DNA of 64,000 nt from Chanos chanos (taxonomy: Eukaryota > Chordata > Actinopteri > Gonorynchiformes > Chanidae). The stretch spans positions 32,793,001 to 32,857,000 of the forward strand of contig NC_044497.1 of the NCBI RefSeq assembly GCF_902362185.1, written 5' to 3'. Under the pieces are notes generated by a model, which made no database searches, had not been told where the DNA came from, and saw only the letters and a list, made by a program, of their open reading frames with translations. The translations under genes and the position numbers were made by a program. Shown one piece after another: positions 1 to 11,736 of the stretch (the stretch's first letter is position 1; each line of letters starts with the position of its first letter).

Positions 1-689
1 GCATTAGCTCATCTTAAACGGGCCAAAGGGTGTGTGGGGTGTGAGGGTATGCATACATGTTTGCATGGGTGCACTCATGTGGGTGTGAGTGTGTATGGAG
101 AAAGAGACAGTATTCCTTGTTAAATGCGGTGAATACAGTGCGGTGTTCAGTGTGGGCTGAGGATCATAATTGCCCAGTGAGTGTTAACAGGTTAAAGCTG
201 TGTACCTGAAACCCTTTACAGAGTTCTGGACTACAACTCCTGGAACTCTTTAACCTTCACAATCGCTAACTCCAGCAGGGCTGAAGGTCAAAAGAGAGCC
301 GATTAAAGTAATACTCAGTGAACATGTGACATTTTCTCGTGCTTTTCAACTCCTGCTATGACCTGAAGGTAAGCCAAGATTATCCTATGATTGTCACAGA
401 CACCAGTTCCCTAGTGGTTTGCCTTTCATTTAATCATCCAATCACCAGCTAAACTGACTGCAGATCAGTCCTTGATTACTGGTTGTACACAAAACTAACT
501 GCATCATTTTTTTACAGTTATACAAAAAGTATAGAATTGCTTAAAATCTTGGTGTCTTTAAATCAGTTAGTGAGTCTCAGTTCCTCTTTTCTATGCTTTT
601 CCAAATCTGTGTGAGGTTTAACCCTGAGGAATTTTAGAAAAACTGGCATTAATCTCCTTGCTGTGACCCTGTGGCCTACTAATGATCAA

Positions 690-771
690 GGACAGCACCA
701 AACACTAGAGTCCAAATCAGAACAGCACCAGGACAGCACCAAACACTCAAGGCCAAATCAGAACAACAGAT
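690..771. repeat. Tandem duplication, two copies of about 41 bp
   Basis: Two adjacent copies start with GGACAGCACCAAACACT at about 690 and 731. They differ at a few positions, so the duplication is not brand new. Confidence 0.8.
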
Positions 772-3700
772 CCGTTCATGAAGTACAAACTACAGATATG
801 ACATGCAGCTAACAATTCACTGATAGACTGATATATAAAACTAACAAACAAGACAGACAAAGAACAAGGTCATTACTATCACAGAACATAAAGACATGTC
901 ACGTTAAGATTCGTGAAGCCAAATACTGGGAATGAAATGTGGTTGCAGGGATGTAGCAGAACTGGAGTAACCAAAAGACATTTAATAGTAATAAGGGTAA
1001 ATAAAGAAAAAAAAGAACACAGACGCAAGGTCAAGTTTTCGGATGACAGAAGATTACATGTTCCAGCGGCACTGAGTAACCCCACACAAACTGTATTTGG
1101 ATAAAACAGAAAACCTAGCCTCTAGGCAAAGATTCCGTCTTTGGTGAATTAGCATTCCTGTCAGATTACATTAGTCTAGCTATGGTAACCCTGCCACTAC
1201 AGCTCGTGAAAAAAAAAATGTTATGTGAGAATTAAACCTCTTGTGATCATGCTTTTTTGACAGTAAAAAAAAAAAAAACATCAGCCATCAAAAAAAGAAG
1301 TTTGTAAACTTTTGTTTGAACCTTATTCAGATGCCATGATAAAGGGGCTTTCACGGTTGCCAAAGCAAATAAAACAAATGTGTTATGAATTGCATGCATT
1401 ACATAGTTTACAGTTCTCCTCCTTGATATGTGCCATCAAATTGCCCACTCTAGTCACTCTGCCCTTCAGCTGTGAGTCAGAAACTGAAAGAGGGCACTGG
1501 CTGTGGAGGGCTATGGAGGACCAAAGAGTTATATGGTAAAGGGGCGGGGCAAGAAGAGGCTGAGAAAATATGACAAATAATGGCTGTTAAATCTTCTTTC
1601 TTCTCCATTTGTGGATTAAGCCACACACAGACATGCCTCAAAAAGGAGAAGTTTTCACATTTGCTGAAAACATTATATCTTTCTATCTCTCTCTATCTCT
1701 TTCTCTAGCTCTGTCAAACACAAACAAATAAACAAACAAATGCAAAAACACACACTCTCTCTCTCTTCCTGGCTTTCCTTTCCTGATTCTGTCTAGATTC
1801 ATAAATGATGAGGTAATCTACTCCAACGATGTATTTACTGGGATGAGCTCTGTTTAACACGACTGCTGATTTGTATTAATCAATTCTACATGATGCTATT
1901 CTAATCCCTGTCATCCATTGCTTTCCCCCCTCTACACAGTCTCTCTGAAACGGAAGAATCTGAAAGCAGGATGGGGAACTCCTCACTGCACAATGCCTAT
2001 GAGGTTACAAGTATATGATAATATGATATAAAAACGAATGGATGAGTAAGATCTGCCATAGACATGTACAGCATGTAGCATGGTGTACTCTGGTATATGT
2101 GCAAAACAAAGGCTAAAAACTAATTTAACATACAGGATTAAGTCACAGCAATCTAATGCAAACTCTTTGATTTCTATTTATGTGTGAAAGAATGCAGGCT
2201 GTACAAAATGAACAACTGTAAAATACACAACTTGGATCTGTCACTTTTGTCTTCTGATAGAAATTAAGCAGAGACAGCAGAAAATGGTATTGGATTCAAG
2301 ACATCTAACAATAATTTGAGTGACCTGGTCACTGAGAAAAAAGGTTAGATCAGTCAGAGTTTGATAATCAACATCTGCCAGAACTGTCTTCTTTATCTTT
2401 ATGTGGGAAATAATGTCAAAACTGCAACTGCTGCACCACTATAAAATGTCAGCCAACTGAAACGATGCTCTGACTTCATGGACTATATATACATCTAGAA
2501 CGTGTCCATACTTCAGAAAACTGTTCCATGTCGAACGGCAGTTGAATGAGTTTGTAATAGTAAAAACTTTGCCGTGCACCTTCATAGCTTTCTGTAAACC
2601 TGTGCACAATTTTAAAACTGCAATATGACATTGTATGATAATCAACAGCAGCGAAAATAAGCGTTCTCACCTGTTAACGCGATGCTGTATTAGCAGTGTT
2701 TCTGTCGTCCTGTTTCGCGCATTCACCTGTTGAGTATGGCACTTGTCTGTACAGAGGAGGGAGGAGCTCGAACAAAATAGTCCAAGCTCTATGTACTCCA
2801 TGTAGGTAAGAGTTTTTCATCAGGTAAGAGAAACGCCCTAAATTAATCGCTCATGCCCAAGTCGACTTTTTCTTTCAAGGAGATACGTGACGCACCATAA
2901 GTCGCAGGAACACGTGCAGCAGCTGCCCGGTCATGGATATAATATACCTTAAGGAAATGTAGTTTCCCCACCCTTAATTATCTTCCATTACGTTTGAGAC
3001 TATATTATTCTTCCCTCTTTAATCTCTTTTTTTACTTGCTCCTTTCAAGATACCATGACTCACAGGGAATATCTGCGCTCATTCGGCAGACATATTTTAG
3101 AAGTGAGCGATTACTTTTATTTAATACACGGATTTTAACATATTCTGTACGAGTAATTAATATGTTAATATGTTAATTAACATGTTGTTCTCTGTGCTCA
3201 TTTTTAGCATGAAAATGGTCTTTATAGAATCATGATGACAAAAGCCATCAACAAGCATATTATCTGGTGCCAGTAATGTCTCTCAGATAAACTCTGTGAT
3301 CCTGGCTCTCTGCACAGTTGATGGAAATGTGTGTGTGTGTGTCAGAGATGGTGAGAGAGAGAGGGAGAGAGCGAGAGGGGAAAGGATTATGTCTAGAGAT
3401 ATGATATAAGATCAGAGTATATTTATGTGAGAGAATTTATCGTTCTCTTATTTATGTTCTGAGATCGCACTACATAATACATGATCAGTTCATACTCACA
3501 CATATTTATACAGACGTGCAGAATTTCCATCTAAATTACATTACATGAATCATAAATTTAATCTTATCCAGATAGCTGAGTAATCTTGCTTCATGAAGTA
3601 CACCCTTATAGTCTGCACGTTTGGGATTTTTTTGTCAGTTCATGATGTGCTACCCACTGGAAAAGAGTGAGATCTTTTGAGTGTCCATTGTGAAATTTTC

Positions 3701-4231
3701 AACGAAATTAGAAATGGATGAAGAATATGAAGAAAGATATGTCTGTAAATTTCAGATGCCTTAGAGGGGTTGCTGAAATGAAGGCGGAGGGTGTTAAAAA
3801 GAAAGGCTGGAAACCTGTAATTTTAAACCACCCATAGGCTCAGGCACTAAAGCATTAGACAGATTGGGAAATAGATTTTGTTAAAAAAAAAAAAGGGTTT
3901 GTCCAATCAGAACTTCTGTTGCTATGAGGAGGAAGAGCCTTCCCCTTTTTCGTCTCTTGCAAACCCACACATATACACACGTGCTCACTTTGCCCCAACA
4001 CTGAAATTCTGATGCCTGAAACTAATGACTAGCTTTCTACTGGTCATCTCATAGAGAGGAGTTATAAATAGGAAGGTTGTTTGTACTTCATGTCAGTATG
4101 GAAAGGGACATAATGAGAACTTTGATAAGGCATATGAAAAACATGCATTTGTTTGGATTTTTTAGAGCACTCTTACTTCACTTAAAACGTTTAGGCAAAG
4201 TTTTTAAGTCAAAAGTGACAGAAGATGCATC

Positions 4232-4416
4232 AGAGCTCAGAGCATGAACAGCACAGAATCAGAGGCCATCTGAAAGCACAGAATTAATTTTTCATTCATT
4301 TTCAATTCATTCATTTTTTTGAGTTTCAGTCCCATAAGGATTATTTTTGCTTTGTCTGCACACACACAATGTAGTAAAAACACTTTTGTATTTCATTTAA
4401 TTTATAGCTTCCATAT

Positions 4417-4447
<31 letters not shown>
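4232..4447 (+). repeat. Copy A of an unnamed dispersed repeat
   Basis: This segment matches 27641-27842 over most of its length. Shared blocks include a run around TCAGAGGCCATCT, then GAGTTTCAGTCCCATA, then TTTGCTTTGTCT before CACACACACAATG, then TTCCATA, and both copies end in (CT)n(CA)n. This copy carries roughly 25-35 extra bases (a TTCATT-rich insert) that the other lacks. There is no coding capacity and no clear terminal inverted repeat. Confidence 0.7.
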
Positions 4448-4865
4448 AAATCAAAAATACATACATGTCTGCTCTTATACAAGACTGACAGTTGACATGA
4501 GTTTTTCATTTACTGTTATGTCATTATTTCTTTACGTTCATGCATTTTCTAAGAAAGTCAAAGTAACATGACAAGTGTACTCCAGCTTACATATACACCA
4601 AATAACAATTAATTTTGTTTAAAAATGCTGAAAAGGGATATAGGTGTCCCGAATATGACTTTTGCAGAAACATTGCCTCTGTTTGAATGAGAGGTGTGGA
4701 CTGGACATGTGTAGAATGACTATCTACTGCCTCCTTGTGGCAAGAGGTTGCCATAGTACAAGGTGACCCTTAAGAGTAAGAAAATAGAGCAAAAAATTGA
4801 TTTGTATGAGTATTTGTCATTCAGCAAACACACCTAAACCAGACTTGTTGACTTTTTTCATGAGT

Positions 4866-4873
4866 CTTTTATT
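4866..4873 (-). other. Candidate polyadenylation signal for the 4943-7073 gene
   Basis: TTTTATT on the plus strand reads AATAAA on the minus strand, about 75 bases past the stop codon of the unrecognised gene. Confidence 0.5.
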
Positions 4874-4942
4874 GGCAAGCTTTTTAAAGTCATATGTTGA
4901 CACAGGATTGCAGGTTGGTAAAATGGTCCTTCAAGAGTGGTT

Positions 4943-7073
4943 CTAGTCTACAGTGTGCTTAGGTGAGTCCTCTGCTCTGTGATGTGACGGTACAATATCT
5001 TCCACTTTAACTGGCGGAAAAAAACAACTAGGACCCTGATCTGAACCAGAGAAGACATCTGGAGGGTTCTCTTGCAGGAGCAGGGCAGCAAGAGCTTGGT
5101 TCTGCTGCGCAGAGCGAAACATGCACCTGATTTTCGCTAGGCGCAACCAATGGCGACATCCAATCAGCTCAATCTTGTCTGTTTCTATTTTCCCAGCCTG
5201 TTTGAGCAAATGTTAAATGACATTTCCTAATGTCTAATGGGAGTCGGGTCCCGATGTTTACATAACACGCCCATATAAACAAGATGATGCTTTTAGCCAT
5301 ACATATAGTTGGTGTGAGTGCTTTTTGGGGAAATACATAATTTAACTCACCGTAGAGGTTTCAGCCGTGGAGTGTTCTCTCACATATCCTGAAAAACAGT
5401 TTACAAACCACTTATAGTATAAAGATTGTTACATATTTCTAGGCGAATACAAAGCTGAGCGTAGCAGCCATGAAATGCATTGTCTTATATCCAACCATGG
5501 CATTACTACAGCACACCTAACATCCACATACAAACATACCAAATGAGATCATTCTTCTCCTAGCTAGAATACATTAGAGTAAGAAACTCTCAAGCAACAC
5601 ACAGGTCAATGCTTTAGTGATAGAAACAGCGCTGGTATGATCCAGGCCTGTGTATGTAAGACATGCCTGTTAACATAGGGATTTGTGATAAAATACCTCC
5701 TGTTTGATCCATATGCTTTCTGCACATGGAGGGTTTTGCCTTTGACTGAGAGGAGGTGCTGAGAAAGTCCTCTGCTCTCGATTCCTTAGACAAACTGAAA
5801 AGAGATCAAGGCTGTCAAATAGTGAAAATCCCTCCAGTACATCAGTCAGTGAAAGCAATTCAGCAATTCACACAGTCATCATTCAGGTCATTTGAAGCTA
5901 TAACCTGCCCACGCTTACACAGATGAACACAAACTCAAACCACACCACACCACACACATGCATGGACGCACACACGCACACACACACAGAGCCAGTTTGG
6001 ACAGATCACCTCTGCAGGTGTTCTTGGTGGGTCTGTTTGGTGCCAGTCTTTGTCCCAGACCACGTGGACATGTTTCCTGAACACTTAGAATTTGTTCTTC
6101 TTACTGGTCCTTGGGTCTGAACGGCAAGATGTCATCAGCAATAGCTTTTATCTCACTCGGACAAACAGAGAGAACTGCAAATGTTTGTAAAAGGATTCAG
6201 AATTCCGAATTAACAATTTTCCCTTATCTGGACATAACTGGAGATTATTTTAAGGTGTTGTGGGCTGTGTATGTACATCTGTGATTTAGGCCGAATTTTC
6301 ATAAGACGCTAATAACGGCACTTTCCCTGCTGCGTGTGACCTACCAAGGATGACGTGACAGCATAATAACAACAACGCAGCAGTTAACATATCATTTCAA
6401 TATTTGCTCAGCCTTTCAAAACACATGTTTATATTCCATATTTTAACACAGGTCCACAGCTTAGACAAGTCTTCCATTCACACACAAAAAACTAGAGAGC
6501 AGCCCATCTCGCCCACATAGAAATCCTTCGATACTGACCGATACTGAAGATCGCTGTAATATTAATTTTGTCTCCCACATGGTGAGCATTCTCTCGACTT
6601 TTTGTCATGCTCTTTAATTACAGTGATGTGTACTCTCGATGTAATAACTCTAATAGTAATACTTGTATTAATGCTAATAATACTGTGCCTCTTTTAGCAT
6701 CAAACAGTCCAAGCAATTAAGCCTGTAATAATAGTGGTCAAGCTTTTTATATCAACGCTGAAATCAGTTTATTGCTATGATACCAAACTATTTTCGAACC
6801 CAACACTACTTATCACTTCACTGCAAGTAACACTCCCACGGAAACGCCCAAAAATTGCATATTAATGAGTATTCACGCAAAATCAACAAGTTTTACGCGT
6901 TTTAAAAAAGCCCACAAATATTTCAAATCTTGGTTGTCTAAACCTGCTGTTTTAGAAAAACCGAAAGTATCTATGTGAACAGATGACACACTCTAAGCCA
7001 CAATTTAGCCTTGTCTCATAGCACAATGTTTCAGGAGAACTGGAGTTCTAATCTTACCTGTCGCGATGGACAT
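4943..7073 (-). CDS. Unrecognised five-exon gene, 158-residue protein
   Basis: I do not recognise this protein. Coding exons, in order of translation, are 7073-7058, 6174-6105, 5794-5697, 5388-5351 and 5197-4943. All four introns have GT-AG ends, and their phases (1, 2, 1, 0) agree from ATG to TGA, which is unlikely by chance. The protein starts MSIAT and runs through SEIKAIADDILPFRPKD. A Ser/Lys-rich middle follows, then a C-terminal exon with a helix-like basic block (residues about 82-103, around CRHWLRLAKIRCMFRSAQ) and a tail with a VKVEDI-like string. No signal peptide, membrane segment or catalytic motif is visible. The start is supported by an in-frame TGA just upstream. A polyadenylation signal lies near 4868. 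It could be a fast-evolving vertebrate gene (for example germline or nuclear). Function is unknown. Confidence 0.6.
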
Positions 7074-7106
7074 GTGCTTAGTGGTATTTCAGATTCCTCT
7101 GGGGTT

Positions 7107-7109
<3 letters not shown>

Positions 7110-7140
<31 letters not shown>
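7110..7140. repeat. (CT)n microsatellite
   Basis: About 28 bases of CT dinucleotide, just upstream of the first coding exon of the minus-strand gene. Confidence 0.9.
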
Positions 7141-7141
<1 letters not shown>

Positions 7142-7203
7142 CTGAGGTCAGGTTGACTGGGTCAAGATCATAGATTTGTCATAGATTTGTTTTTGCAGTG
7201 GAA

Positions 7204-8468
7204 TCACTTGGCTGGTGGACAGGTTGTCAAGACGCCCAGTTTCCAGGGGGACTGAGAGCACCTGATTTCCCCAGTGGGAAGCCAACCTCTGTCCCATCTC
7301 TCCCTCTTCTTTCCCCTCCTGCACCATAAGTGTGTGTGTGGGTGAGGAGTGGGGGGAATGGTATGTGCTCTCAAGGAGAGTGTAAAAATATCAGTGAATG
7401 TGTGCATATGTGGTGATGTGCTGTGTGTTGTCTGTGAATTTTTGCAGTCTGTGAGGTGGAGTGTACAAGGGAAGGGAAACAAGAGAAATATGTTTGTGTA
7501 CATGTATGTGAGTGACTTTGTGAATGTGTGTGTATTTTCACAATGTTTAATGATTGTCAAACTGCGAGCCCAAACCTGCCCTGTTAATTCTAAACCAGAC
7601 TCATGGTCAGTGGTAAGCAGCGAAGTGGAGGACAAAGATGGATGGGAGTAAATTTTAAGTACAAAAATGAGTTTTGACATTTATTGGCAAACGTTATGTG
7701 ATAGAACCATGGCATTAGAGGTTCTCATTTACACTTATGCATCCTAAAACAATTCAGAATTGAAGAGAATTTTTTTTGGAGTTTTTTCACACATTAGATT
7801 CTAAATCATATTATTAGATTCATATTTTTCTTCTAGTTGCATAAGCTGTATTCCTGCATTGAATAAGCCAGTCAGGCATTGTTCACAATCTGTGCCGAAT
7901 GTTTATCTGTAAGGTGCACTGTTTCTCTCAGCCCAACTGATTTCAAATGGTGCTAGAAAGCTCTTGTCCACTCTGAACACCAGAGGAAATCAGTCACGCT
8001 GGGAAAGGGCATAGGACACGAATTCCAGGCCATTTGTGCAGCAACCCAGAAAAAAAAACACAGAGGAAGAATATATTAGAATACAGTTAAAGAGGGGGGT
8101 AGGGAGCAGACAACATGTCTTAACATAAAATAGGGGTAGAAAGAGTAGAAATACAGAGCCTGTTGATACGCAACAAGGGGAAATTAAACTGTATGGTCAT
8201 GTGTGTTATTCAAAAAGGTTAAATGTCATTTCATAGTAATATAGCCATTAGAATGAAAAGCATGGCAAACTGTGTACAGGGTTACCTTTTGAGGACTTTT
8301 CCATGCAATTTGTGTCTCCAGCCTGATTTCTGGTGGGTGATGGTTTCCTCTGAAACTGTGTAGGAGAATTGGAGGGCCTCCCATGCCCCTGTGTCATGCC
8401 AAGTCCTCAGGAGGGGGGTTAAGGGACGCTGCAGTGTGTCATACCAGCTTAGCCATGGGCCACTGGTG
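7204..8468 (-). CDS. Candidate terminal two exons of an unidentified gene
   Basis: Two minus-strand segments could be exons. The first is 8468-8286, bounded by a TTTTCAG acceptor and a GTAAC donor. It is 183 nt, enters and leaves in phase 2, and encodes a Trp-rich stretch including WLSWYDTLQRPLTPLLRTWH. The second is about 7326-7204, beginning after GGTGCAG, continuing the frame and ending at a stop after a Cys/Pro-rich tail. They join in frame. I do not recognise the product and found no upstream exon, so this may be coincidence, a non-coding RNA or a remnant. Treat it as a hypothesis. Confidence 0.25.
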
Positions 8469-9601
8469 CTGAAAAGATGGGACCTCCCAGTGTCAGCATG
8501 GCAGCAGGTTTGTGAGAGAGGAGAAAAAACAACAAGGGAATACTCACACACAGACATACAAACGCACTGCGCAAAAAAGCACATGTAGACACAGTGATAA
8601 TGGGATGTACACAAATGAACACGGTCAATTGGACAAAACAAGCATAAGCTGGTAGGGATTCTAGACTTCCATCCATAAACATACAGAGAACACATTAACC
8701 AACATTTCATTTAAACACAACGTAATGCAGGAACATTAAAAAAACACCTACAAACGTAAATCAAGATACATTAAAAATGAATACTGGACACATTTGCACT
8801 GTTACAAACATGTGAAGCAATAGACAGACATGCTACGATATTCATGACTTAGTAAGGAATGCATTCTGCCCTCCATTTTAATACATAGTAACACTTTGCC
8901 CCATTCCTGAAGCAATGCCATACCAGCACTGGATTATGACTTCTGAAGGCATAGATTCTCTGATTTTACAGGATACAGATTTAGAGTGTTGACTCTACAC
9001 ACAACAAATGCTCATTAGGGCCTTATTTATCAATTGACCCATCTTTTGTTGTTGTTAATCAGTTATTAACAGATGATATGGGTCGCAAAATACAAAATAT
9101 CTCTGCTACCAGCCTTTTTATTCAGTTTGCTATCAAAAATGATCCATTTGGATCATTGGAAAAAATGTCCAATTGTAAAAAAAATATATTAATAATATTT
9201 AAATGCACACCACCGAATTCCAGCAGCAGGGTTGCTATGGAGAAACATTGTTTGGAGAAATCTAAATTCAAGAAATACCAGACTTTTTTTTTTTATGGTT
9301 AGAAAGTTTCTTAAAGGATGGCTGATGCAATGGACTAGGGTAATTGTGAAAATAAATTAGCTTTCTCATTAAGAGTTTTCATTTTTCCAACATTTGCATG
9401 CAGGTTTTCATTTAAAGCCCCAAATGCTGAAAGTATAAGACTCAAGAGTTCTTGCTGACTGTGATTAAAAGGTAATTGTGTGATACCAAATCAAGCACCA
9501 CTCCACGTAGTATCATAAAAAGTATAATCAGAAATAGCCTAATTATACCATATACTACGGCAGAAATTACATTAATTTTAATTCTTCTTTATTTCCACAA
9601 G

Positions 9602-9632
<31 letters not shown>

Positions 9633-9634
9633 AA
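9602..9634. repeat. Poly-C followed by poly-A tract
   Basis: About 20 C directly followed by about 12 A. Length accuracy in such homopolymers is doubtful in any assembly. Confidence 0.8.
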
Positions 9635-11546
9635 CTAAAGTTGATTTTCATTTAGACTAACAAACCAGTCTAAAAGTGCTCTGTGTGTGACTAAATGGAT
9701 CATTTTGAATCATAAAATCATTTTGTAGTATGTTGATAAATGTAAAATGTTTTCTTTTGTAGTATGGACCAAAAAATGTCAAAATGTAAGCGTTTTTGAG
9801 GTCAAATCTCATAAATGGATGTTTGCACACAGAGCACAGTGTGTGGTTGGTTTGACATAAATTAGGTCAGGACCTCAACAACATAGGCCATCGTTCTTAT
9901 TTCTGGATGTGTCACTGAAGGAAAAGCTGTTGTACTGCTTTACTTGATGCAACATGACTAATGTGTGACTACTAAGATATATGATGTAACTCTGATGGGG
10001 GGCAAGGTGACAAATTTTTGCAAATATGGAAAAGGGTGTTCATTTTCTTGTCACACTTTAAAACGTTGTGATTGGAAAATCACAGCGTAATTTAAGTTTG
10101 ACCTGAGGAGTCTATATTAAATGTAATTCATTATGGAGTCATTAGACATGACAATCTCTGATTTAAAGAAGGAGAAATCTAGAATCCACAGGGTTTCCAA
10201 AAATCAAAAGACCAAAAGAAGAAAAAATCCTCTCAGAGACACTCTTAAGATATGGATAGACTTATCCATAGTGTAGGCTTTAAAGACATATGACCTTAAT
10301 CTTCATTTTCCTATAATCATTTGTTTCCATCTTCCCTTGTTAATACAAAATAGTGTGAAATCACTTCAGGAGACAGCTCCTTTATGTATTCTGAATGTCT
10401 TTTAAATAATTTTAGCACCCGTAAAGGTGACTTCTTTAGACACTTAAGAGCCCAAAAGTAGGTTAGCAAAAAAACTGCTCCCCAATAAGTAGATATTTAG
10501 AAGTGATTTAGCTGCTGCATGGCATCTAGCAGTTTATTAGCCTACTGCATATTTACAAGTATTTAAATACACCTGATAACTGAACTGTTAAACATTGGTT
10601 GGAAATATTTTTTTGACAAACAAGAATTCTTAAACCATTTAAATCATATATCTATAAGTTCTCTTCCACTCATTACTGTCACTGAAATAAACACTACTGA
10701 TGGAAGGACATCAAAAAGTAGAATCAAATTCATTAGTATTTGTTTGTCTAGTTCCCACAAATTTGTTTCATAGGAGATATCCAGTCCCACTCCCATGTGA
10801 CCAGTGGAGTGTAGATCTACCATCCTGTTTTATAGATAACTGCATATTGCGTGCGTACAATTACAGCATATTTGAGGGTGAAAGTAAAATAGAGTACGCT
10901 CTGTACTTAATATACAAATACTCTGAGAGAGCAAAATGGAGGGTAATTATGTGGAAAGGTACCTGCAGTGCTGTGGAAAGGATCAGAATGACAGGCTTTA
11001 AATTGTACCACTTTTTCTTTATGCACCAAAAACCACTTGTACTTGGCCCAGTTCTTTTTTTCTGTTTGTGGTCTGTTTATTATGTTCTTTGAATTATACT
11101 TTTCTTTATTTGTACTCTGACAAAAAAGGGGGGAAATGCAATGTAAATGCAAGAGACATATTGCATTTTTTTTTACACGTTTGGAACAAGAGAATGAATG
11201 AGGAAGAGGAGACTTTTGTTAGTTCCAGTAAATGTGACATTCTAATGCTATACCAAGACTCCAGCCTGTTTCAGATTCTTTTAACCAAAAGTCAAATATT
11301 AATTGTGACATGAAATTCCAAACCATTTTAAACCTGAGAAATCTTTAGAAATTTGGGGGAATTATGGCTAGCTTAGATATGAACCCCTTGTTGTACAGCG
11401 TAATACTCTTGGCAGCAGTTCCTGCAGTAAGCATCCTTTCTTCTGTCTCTGCCTCTCTGCAGGTATACTAGTCTAGGTCAAAGGCACAGTCTAGTGCTGG
11501 TACTGTTCAAAGACTAAATATTTACATAAAAGATTCCCTGATTTAC

Positions 11547-11736
11547 AGCTTGAAGGCACTAACTTACCTCTTGATGGAGGAGCTTGAGGACTTCCAAATG
11601 CTTCTCTTCATAGTGAAGAAACTAACCGTCCCAAAAGATAAGATGATTGCTTACCATGTGCTTACCAAATTAGTGATGTGGTGGCACAGGCTCAGTGTTG
11701 GTGTGTGTATGAATGTGTGGATAAGATGACAGGGAA
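11547..11736 (+). pseudogene. Degenerate pyrin-domain-like segment
   Basis: A short plus-strand frame directly after an acceptor-like TTTACAG reads SLKALTYLLMEELEDFQ and, further on, TVPKDKM and LTKLV. This spacing of L-x-x-L, E-E-L-x-x-F-Q, a V/I-P-K turn and a final L-x-x-L-V is the pattern of fish pyrin (DAPIN) domains found in NLR, ASC-like and related immune genes. The usual following exons (FISNA/NACHT, caspase or CARD) are absent nearby and the frame closes soon after. It looks like an isolated, eroded exon. The call rests on pattern resemblance only. Confidence 0.35.

Larger units (their letters stand above)
1..4860. other. Intergenic stretch without a supported gene
   Basis: No open frame here shows both good splice sites and protein-like composition. 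The stretch holds a 41-bp tandem duplication (690-771), short GT/GA runs near 3330-3375, and one copy of an unnamed repeat (4232-4447). On the minus strand a good splice donor (GTGAG) occurs near 2670, below a locally CpG-richer block (2670-2930). That could be a 5' non-coding exon of a gene leaving the window to the left, but no matching coding exon was found. Confidence 0.5.

Noticed and set aside
1941-2002. Possible plus-strand start exon (ATGGGGAACTCCTCACTG after a CTACACAG acceptor)
   Set aside because: The open frame is very short, and no upstream or downstream exon could be tied to it.
7349-7651. 100-residue plus-strand open frame
   Set aside because: It is made largely of GTGTG-type sequence giving Val/Cys repeats. 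It is a microsatellite-driven frame.
10700-11092. 130-residue plus-strand open frame
   Set aside because: The translation is hydrophobic and AT-driven, without splice context, motif or family resemblance. It is likely chance.
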